From the NCBI GenBank assembly GCA_001567485.1, contig JZRA01000006.1, forward strand, positions 1-50,865: a DNA stretch of 50,865 nt, written 5' to 3'. Below are positions 24,345 to 32,827 of the stretch, one piece after another. This DNA comes from Chloroflexi bacterium OLB13. GTDB taxonomy: Bacteria > Chloroflexota > Anaerolineae > Aggregatilineales > Phototrophicaceae. The number at the start of each line of letters is the position of its first letter. The stretch's first letter is position 1. The notes beneath the pieces are model-generated. The model did not search any database. It saw only the letters and a list, made by a program, of their open reading frames with translations, and was not told where the DNA came from. The position numbers and the translations under genes were made by a program.

Positions 24345-25421
24345 TCAACCCGCGGCGGGCGGATCGCCAACGTCCTCGTCGGCGCTGCTGTACAGGCTGA
24401 CGAGCATGTTGGTCATCATGGTCGAGACATAGCGCACGGCGCTGATAGCGCGGCCGTAGTTGAGGTGTGTCGGGCCGATCAACCCGATCGCGCCGCTGAG
24501 CTGGTCGGGCTGGCCGTAGCGGCTGAGCACGAGGCTGAGCTGGCTGATCTCGTCGCGCTTGCCTTCCCCGGCGATGACCACCTGCACACCGCCAGTCAGC
24601 GGCCCGAGGAACTCATCGAGGATCACGTTCAGAAACTGCCGCTCCTCGAACACGCGCACGGCCTGCTGCGCGCCTTCCCCGGCCGAAAACGCCTGTAACA
24701 CGTCGCTCAAACCGTCACGATAGATCGTCTGCGCAACGGTCGTGCCGGCACGCTCCATGACCTCGGCCGCCAGTTCCAGCACCTCGCGATCCAGCAGCGG
24801 AAGCCCGACCGCCTTGACCGTCAGGTCGCGCGCGGTGAGATCGCTGCACAGCGCATTGAGCCGGTTCGACAGGTCGGACAGCGTCACCTGCGGCACGGTT
24901 TCGGTGAGATTAAGCATGCGCTGATGCACGCCCCCGCCCTGCAAGATCAGCACCATCAGCACAAGCCGGCCCTGCACCGAGATCAGCTCGATGTGCTTGA
25001 AGCGTCCGGTCTGTGACGACGGCGCGGTGACGAGGCTGGCGGCCTGTGACGTGCGCGCAAGGGCGTTGGCCGCATAGCGCATCCACTGCTCGGTGCCCAT
25101 CGGGACGGCGCGCATCCGTTCAGCGATCTTGCTCTGCTCGGTGGTCGGCAGTTCGATGCTGCTGAGCAGATTGCTCACGTAATAGCGATAGCCCGCGTCG
25201 GTTGGGACACGGCCGGCGCTGGTATGCGGCTGAGCGATGTAGCCGAGTTCTTCCAGCACGACCATCTCGTTGCGGATCGTCGCCGCGCTAACCGACAGGT
25301 CGAACGTCTCGGCGATGAACTTCGAGCTGACCGGCTCGGCTTTGCCGGTGTAAGCCCGCACGATTCCGGCGAGGATTTGCTCCTGTCGGCGGGTAAGGGT
25401 CGGGAGGGTTGCGGCGTCCAT
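24345..25421 (-). CDS. hrcA: Heat-inducible transcription repressor
   Basis: 358 residues from the ATG at 25421; a TTG at 25451 would add ten. The winged-helix region has LTRRQEQILAGIVRAYTGKAEPVSSK, then SAATIRNEMVVLEELGYIAQPHTSAGRVPTDAGYRYYV, the family hallmark. The GAF-like and dimerisation parts follow (LMVLILQGGGVHQRML, IGPTHLNYGRAISAVRYVSTMM). HrcA represses chaperone operons at CIRCE elements. No groE or dnaK genes and no CIRCE palindrome occur in its promoter or elsewhere in the window, so its targets lie outside. It diverges from trxA. Confidence 0.95.
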   Translation of the reverse strand: MDAATLPTLTRRQEQILAGIVRAYTGKAEPVSSKFIAETFDLSVSAATIRNEMVVLEELGYIAQPHTSAGRVPTDAGYRYYVSNLLSSIELPTTEQSKIAERMRAVPMGTEQWMRYAANALARTSQAASLVTAPSSQTGRFKHIELISVQGRLVLMVLILQGGGVHQRMLNLTETVPQVTLSDLSNRLNALCSDLTARDLTVKAVGLPLLDREVLELAAEVMERAGTTVAQTIYRDGLSDVLQAFSAGEGAQQAVRVFEERQFLNVILDEFLGPLTGGVQVVIAGEGKRDEISQLSLVLSRYGQPDQLSGAIGLIGPTHLNYGRAISAVRYVSTMMTNMLVSLYSSADEDVGDPPAAG

Positions 25422-25517
25422 AACTCGTGAAGAAAACACATCTGTAATCAACGGTGGAGTTCATGATACCATCGGGTTACAGGCTAGAACACGTAGATCT
25501 GAAGGAACCGAGAACCC

Positions 25518-25847
25518 ATGGGTGACAAGACGTTCGAAGTCACGACGACGAATTTCGAGAGCGAAGTCCTGAAGTCCGATCAACCGGTGTTGGTCGATTT
25601 CTGGGCGGAGTGGTGCGCGCCGTGCCGCGCGATCGCGCCGATTGTGGACGCGCTGGCAGCCGAATACACCGGCAAGATGAAGGTCGGCAAGCTGGACGCC
25701 GATCAGCATCAGGACGTGCTGATGCGCTACGGCATCATGGGTATCCCGACGCTGATCTTGTTCAAGGGTGGTCAGCCGGTGGCCCGCATCACCGGCGCGC
25801 TGCCGAAGGACAAGATCGTCAGCAAGCTGGCGCCGCACCTGAACTAA
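25518..25847 (+). CDS. trxA: Thioredoxin
   Basis: 109 residues with the full thioredoxin fold: VDFWAEWCAPCRAIAPIVDAL, active site WCAPC (Ala in place of the common Gly), KLDADQHQDV, then the cis-Pro motif GIPTLILFKGG and GALPKDKIV. It reduces protein disulfides in the cytoplasm. The ATG follows AAGGAACCGAG. Single gene with a strong terminator. Confidence 0.96.
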   Translation: MGDKTFEVTTTNFESEVLKSDQPVLVDFWAEWCAPCRAIAPIVDALAAEYTGKMKVGKLDADQHQDVLMRYGIMGIPTLILFKGGQPVARITGALPKDKIVSKLAPHLN

Positions 25848-25870
25848 GCGCCCCACCGACGCTAATCTCG

Positions 25871-25905
25871 CACCCCGACCGGTTCGCCCGGCCGGGGTGT
25901 TTTTG
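25871..25905 (+). terminator. Terminator of trxA
   Basis: 12-bp stem CACCCCGACCGG / CCGGCCGGGGTG with one mismatch, followed by TTTTTG. Classic intrinsic terminator. Confidence 0.9.
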
Positions 25906-26405
25906 TGCGTACGGGGTCACCGCTGCGTATCTGCCCCGTACTGAAGCACACAGCCCCCGCACTTACCCGTACCGTACAGCAGCCCGGAGCGTACTCGCGT
26001 TGGGATTCGGGCTATGCTACCTCCGATTCAAAACCGGCGGCGCATCATGCGGCGGGCAGCCATGCGGCGTGGGCGCATCGGCGCGACGAGCAGCGGCCGG
26101 CGCCATGCCCGGCGAACCTGACGGCGGAAGATACGGAACGGGCGGAAGATGAACATCGCGAACCTCCGATAGAGTGGGGATCACTCATGACTCTATGATC
26201 CATCCAACGTGTTATGGAAGTGTGTTGAGATTGTAAGAAGGCATGATTGCCGGATCGCCCCCAACTACACTAGGCGAACTGCACCTGCACACGCACATAC
26301 GAACGGCGGAGGTGGGATCACGAGGGGTATATAGCCACTGTGGCCGTTTGCAAGCGATCAGGCCAGTATTACGCCACGCAAGACGGACACATCCACGCGT
26401 TGGGG
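25906..26405. other. Gene-free stretch of about 500 bp
   Basis: Short open frames exist but have no plausible start signal or domain. An inverted repeat ATAGAGT / ACTCTAT lies at 26169-26196. The promoter of the next gene occupies the end (possible -35 CGGACA at 26384-26389). Confidence 0.5.
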
Positions 26406-26411
26406 TACAAT
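26406..26411 (+). promoter_or_regulatory. -10 of the Ig-like lipoprotein gene
   Basis: TACAAT, with CGGACA 16 bp upstream as a partial -35. It gives a leader of about 25 nt before the ATG at 26444. Confidence 0.5.
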
Positions 26412-26443
26412 CGCCGGAGTTGTTGACTCATGTAGGGTTACTC

Positions 26444-27127
26444 ATGCGCCGCTTGATCGCCGTCGTTGCGCTTATCATGCTGCTTTCCGCCTGCACCTCG
26501 CAGGGCAAGACTGGAGAGGTCACACTCGTTTCACCGCCGGACGGCAGCGTGATTTACTCCAGCGTCGTGACCGTGGCTGGCGAGGCGCAGGGCATCAACA
26601 GCGGCGGCCTGATCGTCACCGTGACCGACGCCGACGGGACGATACTCACCCGGCAGACGCTGGCCGTGCGCGAAGGCGGGTTCGAGGTCGAACTTGTGCA
26701 TCCATACGCCGGGCCACCGGTTGAAGCCCGTGTATCGATCACAGCGGCGGACGCCCCCGACGATCCTCCGTACACCGTGGCATCGGTCATATTGGCCTCG
26801 ATCGAACACCGGCCCGAGGGCACGTACATCGACGTCGCCGTGCCGCAGCCCGGTGACGAGGTCGGAGGCGACGAGATTGGCATACAGGGGCGCGTGTCTG
26901 GCCTGCGCGGTGAACGGACGTTCTCGGTCGTACTGGTCGGAAGCGACGGCGCTGAGATCGACCGTGCCGTGGTGACGCTTCCGCCGGCCTATTTCGCCGA
27001 TGAGCTGCCGTGGCAAGCGGCGCTCGCGCCCGGCAGCGCGACCGGCAGCGTGCTCGTGCAGATCGTCTCGGCGGCGGGTGATGTGCTGGTTACGATCCCG
27101 GTGACCCTCAGCGGCGCCGCAGGCTGA
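26444..27127 (+). CDS. Lipoprotein with Ig-like domains
   Basis: 227 residues. The signal peptide MRRLIAVVALIMLLSAC has its lipobox at Cys17, so it is a membrane-anchored extracytoplasmic lipoprotein. Two beta-rich repeats of Ig-like/Gmad2-like type follow: VTLVSPPDGSVIYSSVVTVAGEA and then DVAVPQPGDEVGGDEIGIQG, each starting with a P-x-x-G-x-x-V turn and ending in a VxV strand pair. Such modules bind spore-coat, wall or other surface partners. The longer frame upstream (from 26243) runs through the promoter and is not coding. Confidence 0.82.
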   Translation: MRRLIAVVALIMLLSACTSQGKTGEVTLVSPPDGSVIYSSVVTVAGEAQGINSGGLIVTVTDADGTILTRQTLAVREGGFEVELVHPYAGPPVEARVSITAADAPDDPPYTVASVILASIEHRPEGTYIDVAVPQPGDEVGGDEIGIQGRVSGLRGERTFSVVLVGSDGAEIDRAVVTLPPAYFADELPWQAALAPGSATGSVLVQIVSAAGDVLVTIPVTLSGAAG

Positions 27128-27237
27128 ACTTCGCGCCGGTCACAGCGCACGCCGAAATGTTTTCGCGCGTGGCCGTTGGGAATCAAAACGACCGCCGAGC
27201 GTAATCGACGACCGTTCACATGGGTGTCTACGCGAAT

Positions 27238-27990
27238 TTACGGGGTGATCGGAAGCTGCCACTTGGGGTGTGCTTTGTTCTGCTCAGGCGCGACCGGTTC
27301 GTCTTCAAGCTGGGTCTTCCGGTGTTCAGCGCGCTCTTTGATCCCTTGCAGCATCTTGGTTTCCATCACGAAGTCGATCGGCTCGATCAACACCGGTCCG
27401 ACAGCAAGACGGCTGCGCATCGAGTCGGCGGTGTAGAACATCCGCCAGCGGGTAATCAGGCGCGTGCTGGCGGGGCCGGACGGCTCAAGTTGGAACAGCC
27501 ACGTCACACCAAGAGCGCTGTCGGTCTTGGCGTCATGGTCGGGACGATTGCCGAGCAGCAGCGTGGTCGGCGGCGTGACTTGCAGCACCCTGAACACGGG
27601 CATCGCGTCGCTCGGGTGCATGCGGATTTCATCGCCGACGGCCAGCGTTTGCAGCTCAGGAATAATCTCGTCCGCGTTGGTTATCCGGCAGCCGAACAGG
27701 TTTTCAAGCAGCGCATAGCTGTAGAATCCGCCGCGCCCCTGCCCGATCTGCACAATCCACGGCCACACCTGATCCGGCGGCGCGCTGATGTCGATAGCAT
27801 GAGTGGATGACCACCGAACCTCAGGCAGCACGTCATCTCCGGGAAGGGTACGGCGAAGCTCCTCGTGGGTAGCGCCCCACTGGGTGCGATAAGAGCGCCG
27901 AAACGGGTTGAGAAGCGCGAACGCGCCACGCACAACACCCTCAGCCGTATCGGTTACGGGGTGGCTTGGCAGTGCGGATTGCATCGTCAT
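27238..27990 (-). CDS. SRPBCC (START-like) ligand-binding protein
   Basis: 250 residues. The core of about 160 residues has the SRPBCC start WSSTHAIDISAPPDQVWPWIVQIG, then GGFYSYALLENLFGC, LAVGDEIRMHP, and the closing LITRWRMFY strand with a long C-terminal helix. The fold forms a hydrophobic pocket; members bind lipids, polyketides or other apolar ligands, or act on them. No signal peptide. The tail after the helix is charged and Pro-rich. Single gene; an inverted repeat at 28056-28077 lies in its upstream region. Confidence 0.8.
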   Translation of the reverse strand: MTMQSALPSHPVTDTAEGVVRGAFALLNPFRRSYRTQWGATHEELRRTLPGDDVLPEVRWSSTHAIDISAPPDQVWPWIVQIGQGRGGFYSYALLENLFGCRITNADEIIPELQTLAVGDEIRMHPSDAMPVFRVLQVTPPTTLLLGNRPDHDAKTDSALGVTWLFQLEPSGPASTRLITRWRMFYTADSMRSRLAVGPVLIEPIDFVMETKMLQGIKERAEHRKTQLEDEPVAPEQNKAHPKWQLPITP

Positions 27991-28055
27991 ACGAGTGTTC
28001 CTTTAAGTCCCACCCATTATAGTACGCATTATGTGCAAGGGTTATCAGGCGACAG

Positions 28056-28077
28056 ATGTCAGTGTGTCACCTGACAT
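28056..28077. promoter_or_regulatory. Inverted repeat upstream of the SRPBCC gene
   Basis: Perfect 7-bp arms ATGTCAG / CTGACAT separated by 8 bases. It lies between the SRPBCC start and the atp terminator; operator or small terminator. Confidence 0.35.
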
Positions 28078-28105
28078 TGTTCACATCATTTGCAGAATCC
28101 GGGAA

Positions 28106-28139
28106 CCAAAAACCGCCCGGTGTGTGACATCCGGGCGGT
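28106..28139 (-). terminator. Terminator of the atp operon
   Basis: 9-bp stem ACCGCCCGG / CCGGGCGGT followed on the minus strand by TTTTTGG. It closes the operon 30 bp after the b/delta gene, so no F1 genes can follow in the same transcript. Confidence 0.85.
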
Positions 28140-28170
28140 CTTAAGGGCTTGGAGCGCGTACTCTACCGCG

Positions 28171-28968
28171 CTAGTTCAGGCGGGACGCCAGCACGTTCAG
28201 GTTGTTCTTGACCGAGCCGTCAACAACCCGGCCGCCGGCCCTAATCACCAGACCGCCGAGGATGGACGGATCGACCGTGTAGGTGACGTCCGACGCGCCG
28301 ATGGCCTTCTTGACGCTTTCCTTCTCGGCATCTTCAAGCGGCATCGCGCTGGTGACCTCGACCGCGCCCTTGAGGCCCTTAGCCTCGGCCGGGACGCTGC
28401 TGAGGAACTCGCTGACCAGCTTCTTCTGACGCTTTTCGTCGAGCGTCTCGCCGATCAAGCGCTGGCTGATGGCGACGGCAATCGACGTCACCTGACCGCG
28501 CAGGCCGGCAAGCTCGGTATCGCGGGCGGCCATAGCGGAGGCGCGGGCATCGGCAAGGATCTTCTCAGCTTCCTTGCGGGCCTCAGCCTCGACCTGCTTG
28601 GCGACTTCGTCGGCGCGGCCCTGACCTTCAGCGATTTTCTGCTGAACTTCCTTGTGCGCCTGCGATAGAATCTTCTCCGCTTCCGCTTCGGCGTTCTTGC
28701 GCGCGTTGGCGGCGGCGGCAGCATCTTCGATGCCCTTCTTGATCTTGGCGCTGCGCGAATCAAGATGGTTCATCATGGGGCGCCACAGCAGGGCGGTCAG
28801 CAGCACGAAGATCAACCCGAAATTGACCCACTGTGCCAGCAGGAAACCGCCGTTGATGCCGAGCGCGCCGAGTGGATCGCCGCCTTCTTCAGCGGCAAAC
28901 GCGGGCGTGACCGCAAGCGCCAACAGCGCCATCGCGACCAGCAGCACCAGTGTCTTTTGTTGTCTCAT
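28171..28968 (-). CDS. atpF: ATP synthase subunit b with delta-like C-terminal domain
   Basis: 265 residues, about 100 more than a normal b subunit. A signal-like hydrophobic start (1-26, ends AFA) precedes the usual membrane helix (FLLAQWVNFGLIFVLLTALLW, 42-62) and a long Ala/Glu/Lys coiled coil (68-180). Residues 199-265 (LKGAVEVTSAMPL ... DPSILGGLVIRAGGRVVDGSV, ending in NVLASRLN) match the C-terminal domain of subunit delta; the N-terminal helical domain of delta is missing or reduced. The fusion would join stator stalk and F1 attachment in one chain. There is no separate delta or second b gene here. Last gene of the F0 operon. Confidence 0.88.
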   Translation of the reverse strand: MRQQKTLVLLVAMALLALAVTPAFAAEEGGDPLGALGINGGFLLAQWVNFGLIFVLLTALLWRPMMNHLDSRSAKIKKGIEDAAAAANARKNAEAEAEKILSQAHKEVQQKIAEGQGRADEVAKQVEAEARKEAEKILADARASAMAARDTELAGLRGQVTSIAVAISQRLIGETLDEKRQKKLVSEFLSSVPAEAKGLKGAVEVTSAMPLEDAEKESVKKAIGASDVTYTVDPSILGGLVIRAGGRVVDGSVKNNLNVLASRLN

Positions 28969-28999
28969 ATCGACCCTCCTCTAGGCTCGAAGTCGTCGA

Positions 29000-29239
29000 T
29001 TAGAGCACGAACAGCACGATAAGCGCGACCACCAAGCAGTAAATGGCGACGGCTTCGGCGAACACGATACCGAGAATCATGTTGGTCTGAACCTGCCCCG
29101 CCGCATCCGGGTTGCGGCCGATTGCTTGCAGCGCGCCGTTCACCAGCACGCCGATGCCGACGCCCGGCCCCAACGCGCCGATCATGGCGAGTCCCGCGCC
29201 TACGGCCTTCAACCCATCAGCGATGTTACCTTCAATCAT
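29000..29239 (-). CDS. atpE: ATP synthase subunit c
   Basis: 79 residues forming a helical hairpin. The glycine-rich first helix is ALGPGVGIGVLVNGAL, the polar loop is GRNPDAAGQ, and the ion carrier is Glu62 in VFAEAVAIY. The Na+ signature (Gln in the first helix, Ser/Thr after the Glu) is absent, so proton coupling is expected. Starts at 29239, between the a and b subunit genes as in other F-type operons. Confidence 0.95.
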   Translation of the reverse strand: MIEGNIADGLKAVGAGLAMIGALGPGVGIGVLVNGALQAIGRNPDAAGQVQTNMILGIVFAEAVAIYCLVVALIVLFVL

Positions 29240-29293
29240 GACGTTTGCTCCTTGTCCTCTGGACAGCTTCTAGCGTGTGATTACTGACGTGAC

Positions 29294-30877
29294 TTAGTGA
29301 TGGGCCTCGGCAGCAGCGTGGTCATCATGCTCTTCGTCATGATGGCCCTCCATCGCCTGCACAGAGAACACCAGAGTGAGAACCGCGAACACCAGCGCCT
29401 GCACCATGCCGATGATGATTTCGAGACCGTAGATGATGCTCGGAACCAACAACGCCACGAGGAACGAGATCGCCATCAGCGCAACACCGCCAGCAAACAG
29501 GTTGCCGAAAAGGCGGAAGGCCAGAGAGACGATCTTGCCGATTTCCGAGATGATTTCGATCAGGCCGACGAGGAAGTCGATCCCGCCCATCGGCTTCTTG
29601 GTGATGTTACCGAGCGCCGAGACGTTGATGAACTTCTCAAAGTAGGCCGGGCCAAGCGCGATCACGCCGTACACCTGCACCAGCAGAACCGCCATGACCG
29701 CCAGCGCAATCGTCAGGCTGAGGTCGGTGGCCGGGCCGCGAACGAACGGCGTGATGTGGAAGACGAACGGAATCGCGCCGCGTTCCAACTGCTCGGCGTT
29801 GAGCGCGACGGTCGCGCCGGGGTACTGCAGCTGCGACAGCGTAAGGTTACGCTGCTCCTGCAAGCCGGTGAGCTGCGCTTCCAGTTCGGCCAGAGTCACC
29901 GTGGGGACTGCCGCCGTCTGTTCTGCTTCACCCTCGGCGGCAGCGGCTTCGCCTTCGGTCGCCGCCTCGCTGGATTCGCCTTCAGTCGCGCCGTGATCGC
30001 CAGCCGCCGGCGCGCTGCTTTCAGCCGCAGCTGCACGGGCTGCCTCGACCTGCGCTTCGACGTCGTGGATCTGCGCTTCGAGGCCCTCAAGCTGTTCGGC
30101 GCTCGCGATGCGCATCTCGACGAATTCGATCTTGTGCTCGATCTCGGCCGCAGCTTCGGCTTCGGCGGTCGCCAGCTCGGATTCGAGGGTGGCCTTCTCG
30201 GTCTCAAGCTCGTCGATCACCGCCGTGATTTCCGCATCCGGAGCCACGACAAACCGGTCGAACTCACGCTCGACGAAGTACGCCTCGCACGCGTGCTCCA
30301 TTTCCTCGGTCTGTTCCGTACCGCTGTCCAGCGGCGTGTCGACATACAGCAGATAACTGCTTTCCGACATCGAACCCTGAACAACAGGATAGCCGTTGAA
30401 GCCGACGTGGGCGCAGTGCACCTTGCCGACCGTCTCGACGCCGGGGAACAGCTTGAGAAGGTTGCCGGCCAGCAAGAACAAGAAGATAGTGGCGACCAGC
30501 GGCCACAGCAGCGGAGCAGTGCGCAAACGCTCACCGCCAATGCCGCTCATGAAACCGTAGAAGCCTTCGACAAGTGTTTCGGCAAAGGATTGGAACCGTC
30601 CGGGGATTTCCTTTGTCCAACCCCGTGATGCGCGCCAAGCCAACAGCGCGAACACGATGACCATGATGTCGGCCAGAATTGTGCCGACGAGGGTATTGGT
30701 CAAGTCGATCCCAAACAACCCACCCGGTGTCACGACTTCGCCGGGGACGGCGATGACGGGGAGCGCCATGCCGATGCCCGCGGAAGGCATGACCGAGAAT
30801 GGCACGATTCCGCAGAACACGATCCCCACCACCACTAGGATGGCGAAGATGATGATGCCGCGTTGTCTAGCGTTCAT
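29294..30877 (-). CDS. atpB: ATP synthase subunit a with large coiled-coil insert
   Basis: 527 residues from the ATG at 30877, about twice the usual length. The a-subunit core is intact: FQSFAETLVEGFYGFM, LFLLAGNLLKLFPG, TDLSLTIALAVMAVLLVQVYG, the catalytic Arg455 in SLAFRLFGNLFAGG, and the final helix VQALVFAVLTLVFSVQ. Between residues about 148 and 372, where normal proteins have a short loop before the PTADLN-like motif, lies an insert of about 220 residues: two cysteines (155, 197), a Glu/Ala coiled coil (216-284), a Glu/Ala/Ser low-complexity stretch (285-322) and a second short coil. The tail is His/Asp-rich. Start at 30928 rejected: no Shine-Dalgarno and family start is later. Confidence 0.93.
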   Translation of the reverse strand: MNARQRGIIIFAILVVVGIVFCGIVPFSVMPSAGIGMALPVIAVPGEVVTPGGLFGIDLTNTLVGTILADIMVIVFALLAWRASRGWTKEIPGRFQSFAETLVEGFYGFMSGIGGERLRTAPLLWPLVATIFLFLLAGNLLKLFPGVETVGKVHCAHVGFNGYPVVQGSMSESSYLLYVDTPLDSGTEQTEEMEHACEAYFVEREFDRFVVAPDAEITAVIDELETEKATLESELATAEAEAAAEIEHKIEFVEMRIASAEQLEGLEAQIHDVEAQVEAARAAAAESSAPAAGDHGATEGESSEAATEGEAAAAEGEAEQTAAVPTVTLAELEAQLTGLQEQRNLTLSQLQYPGATVALNAEQLERGAIPFVFHITPFVRGPATDLSLTIALAVMAVLLVQVYGVIALGPAYFEKFINVSALGNITKKPMGGIDFLVGLIEIISEIGKIVSLAFRLFGNLFAGGVALMAISFLVALLVPSIIYGLEIIIGMVQALVFAVLTLVFSVQAMEGHHDEEHDDHAAAEAHH

Positions 30878-30924
30878 CGCCCCTCCCCTCTGAAAGTTTC
30901 CCGCGCTAACACACTCACAACAGC

Positions 30925-31212
30925 TCACTCCTCCTTACTCGATGGGGTGGACGTCGGCAGTGTTATCGCCGCGCGCCGCACGGTTCTGAACGCCAGCTTG
31001 AGCATCAAGGCCAAACTAAGCGGAATGCTCAGGATGACCAAGCCCAGCGTACACAGCCCACGCCGCCCGATCAATGAATCAAGCCACAGCCCTAAAGCAA
31101 CTGCCAGAAGGACGATAACGACAGTAACGCACCCGGCCTGCCCTGCGGCGAGCGCGACCCCAACGTTCAGAAGACGCGGCTTCGGCTGGGGCGGGGTGTG
31201 CTGTTGTGTCAT
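30925..31212 (-). CDS. AtpZ/AtpI-family F0 assembly protein
   Basis: 95 residues from the ATG at 31212. A Pro-rich basic start is followed by two membrane helices with GLWLDSLIGRRGLCTLGLVILSIPLSLAL; the GxWLD...G motif between them is that of the AtpZ/ATPase_gene1 family. In other bacteria this protein, first in the atp operon, helps assemble the c ring or supplies Mg/Ca. Position ahead of atpB agrees. Small size precludes a firm choice between AtpI and AtpZ. Confidence 0.75.
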   Translation of the reverse strand: MTQQHTPPQPKPRLLNVGVALAAGQAGCVTVVIVLLAVALGLWLDSLIGRRGLCTLGLVILSIPLSLALMLKLAFRTVRRAAITLPTSTPSSKEE

Positions 31213-31290
31213 CGGCGCTTCCGGCCACAAACGTTGTGTAGTTTATCACAATCAAAAATCGAATGCTATGACGGACGATCTGTTCAATGC

Positions 31291-31324
31291 GGCCCCCTCA
31301 ACCGGGAGTTCGGGCGAGGGGGCC
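31291..31324 (-). terminator. Hairpin between nuoN and the atp operon
   Basis: Perfect 9-bp stem GGCCCCCTC / GAGGGGGCC just after the nuoN stop. No T-run; it may end the nuo transcript or only weaken read-through into atp. Confidence 0.55.
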
Positions 31325-31336
31325 GGATGACACACG

Positions 31337-32827
31337 TTAGAGCAGCGCGCTGGCGCTGGTGAGCGCCCAGTTGAAGACGATCTGCGTGCCGATCGTCCCC
31401 AGCAGTACCACGGCGATCGTCGTACCGCCCATCGCCCACGCCGCCACCGGCGCGACGGGGATCGCCTTGTTCTCATCGGCGCTGCGGTCGACGTAGATGA
31501 CCTTGATGACGACCAGATAGTAGACGAGGCCGATGATCGCGTTCAGCACGCCGACGACCGCCAGCCATGTGAGGTCAGCCTCGATGGCGGCGTTGAACAG
31601 GAAGAACTTGCCGAAGAACCCGGCCGCTGGCGGGATGCCGCCCAGCGACAGGAAACCGACCGTCATCGCCAGCGCCATCCACGGGTTGCGGCGGTTCAAG
31701 CCGGCCATGTCCTTGATGTCGTCGGTGCCGGTCGCTTCGCTGAACACGATGATGACGCCAAACGCCAGCAGGTTGGTGAACAGGTACATCAGCATGTAGA
31801 ACGTGACCGACGCGACGCTCTGCGCTGTGCCAGCATGCAGCGCCGCCACGCCGATCAGCGTATAGCCCGCCTGCGCGATGCTCGAATAGGCGAGCAGGCG
31901 CTTGATGTTCTTCTGCGACAGCGCCAGCACGTTGCCGACGGTCATCGTCACCACCGAGGTGATCGCCGCCAGATTGACCCAGAAATCTTGAATTTCGACG
32001 CCGCCGATCACCAGCGAGTACGGGAACACCGCTAGGAAGAAACGCATCAGCAGGGCGAAGCTCGCCGCCTTGCTCGCCACGCTCACGAACGCCGTGACGG
32101 GAGTCGGCGCGCCTTCGTAGACATCCGGCGTCCAGAAGTGGAACGGCACGGCGCTGATCTTGAAGCCGAAACCGACCACGATCAAGACAAGCGTCGCCAG
32201 CACGGGAGTGGCGTTGGCGCTGAATTCCGGGCTGCCGAGGTACTCGGCGATGGCGTAGAGGCTGGTTTGTCCGGTGAACCCGTACAGCAAGCTGAACCCG
32301 TACAGCATGATCGCTGACGCGAACGAGCCGAACAGGAAGTACTTCACACCGGCCTCGGCGCTGCGCTTGTCACGGCGGCTGAACGAGGCGAGGACGTACA
32401 GCGGGATAGTCAGTGTTTCGAGGGAGACGAAGACCATGATCAGGTCAGCCGCGCCGGCCATCAAACTCGCGCCCAACGTGCTGACGATGATGATCAGGAA
32501 GAACTCGCCCTTGCGCCCCATCTCGCTGGTCTCGACGGTCATCAGCGCGACGAGGCCGCCCGCCAGCAGCGCGATCACCTTGAAGATCTGCGAAAGCGCG
32601 TCGTGGCGCACCATGCCGCCCCAATACGTAGCGGAGGCGTCGACCGGCGCCCAGATGAACGGTGTGACCGCCAGCGCGATCATGCCCAGACCGGCGACCA
32701 TACCGATCACTCGGCGATCCTCGCCGCGCAGGCGCAGATCGAGCAGCAGCACCAGTAGGGCCAATACCGTCAGCCCGACTTCCGGCACGACGGCCGGGAG
32801 ATGCGTCAAGAAGTCGAACGGCAGCAT
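31337..32827 (-). CDS. nuoN: NADH-quinone oxidoreductase subunit N
   Basis: 496 residues, about 14 membrane helices, antiporter-like. Family blocks: FLIIIVSTLGASLMAGAADLIMVFVSLE, KYFLFGSFASAIMLYG, FKISAVPFHFWTPDVYEGAPTPVTAF (with the conserved Lys), NIKRLLAYSSIAQAGY and GGIPPAAGFFGKFFLF. One of the proton channels of complex I. Its start codon adjoins the nuoM stop without a gap. Last gene of the nuo operon. Confidence 0.96.
   Translation of the reverse strand: MLPFDFLTHLPAVVPEVGLTVLALLVLLLDLRLRGEDRRVIGMVAGLGMIALAVTPFIWAPVDASATYWGGMVRHDALSQIFKVIALLAGGLVALMTVETSEMGRKGEFFLIIIVSTLGASLMAGAADLIMVFVSLETLTIPLYVLASFSRRDKRSAEAGVKYFLFGSFASAIMLYGFSLLYGFTGQTSLYAIAEYLGSPEFSANATPVLATLVLIVVGFGFKISAVPFHFWTPDVYEGAPTPVTAFVSVASKAASFALLMRFFLAVFPYSLVIGGVEIQDFWVNLAAITSVVTMTVGNVLALSQKNIKRLLAYSSIAQAGYTLIGVAALHAGTAQSVASVTFYMLMYLFTNLLAFGVIIVFSEATGTDDIKDMAGLNRRNPWMALAMTVGFLSLGGIPPAAGFFGKFFLFNAAIEADLTWLAVVGVLNAIIGLVYYLVVIKVIYVDRSADENKAIPVAPVAAWAMGGTTIAVVLLGTIGTQIVFNWALTSASALL

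Noticed and set aside
25422..25517. CIRCE element between hrcA and trxA
   Set aside because: No TTAGCACTC/GAGTGCTAA or close match in the interval.
25905..26198. 97-codon open frame after trxA
   Set aside because: Begins inside the trxA terminator, low-complexity His/Ala/Arg composition, no start signal.
29000..29239. Sodium-coupled c subunit
   Set aside because: The Gln of the first helix and the Ser/Thr after the carboxylate needed for Na+ binding are absent.
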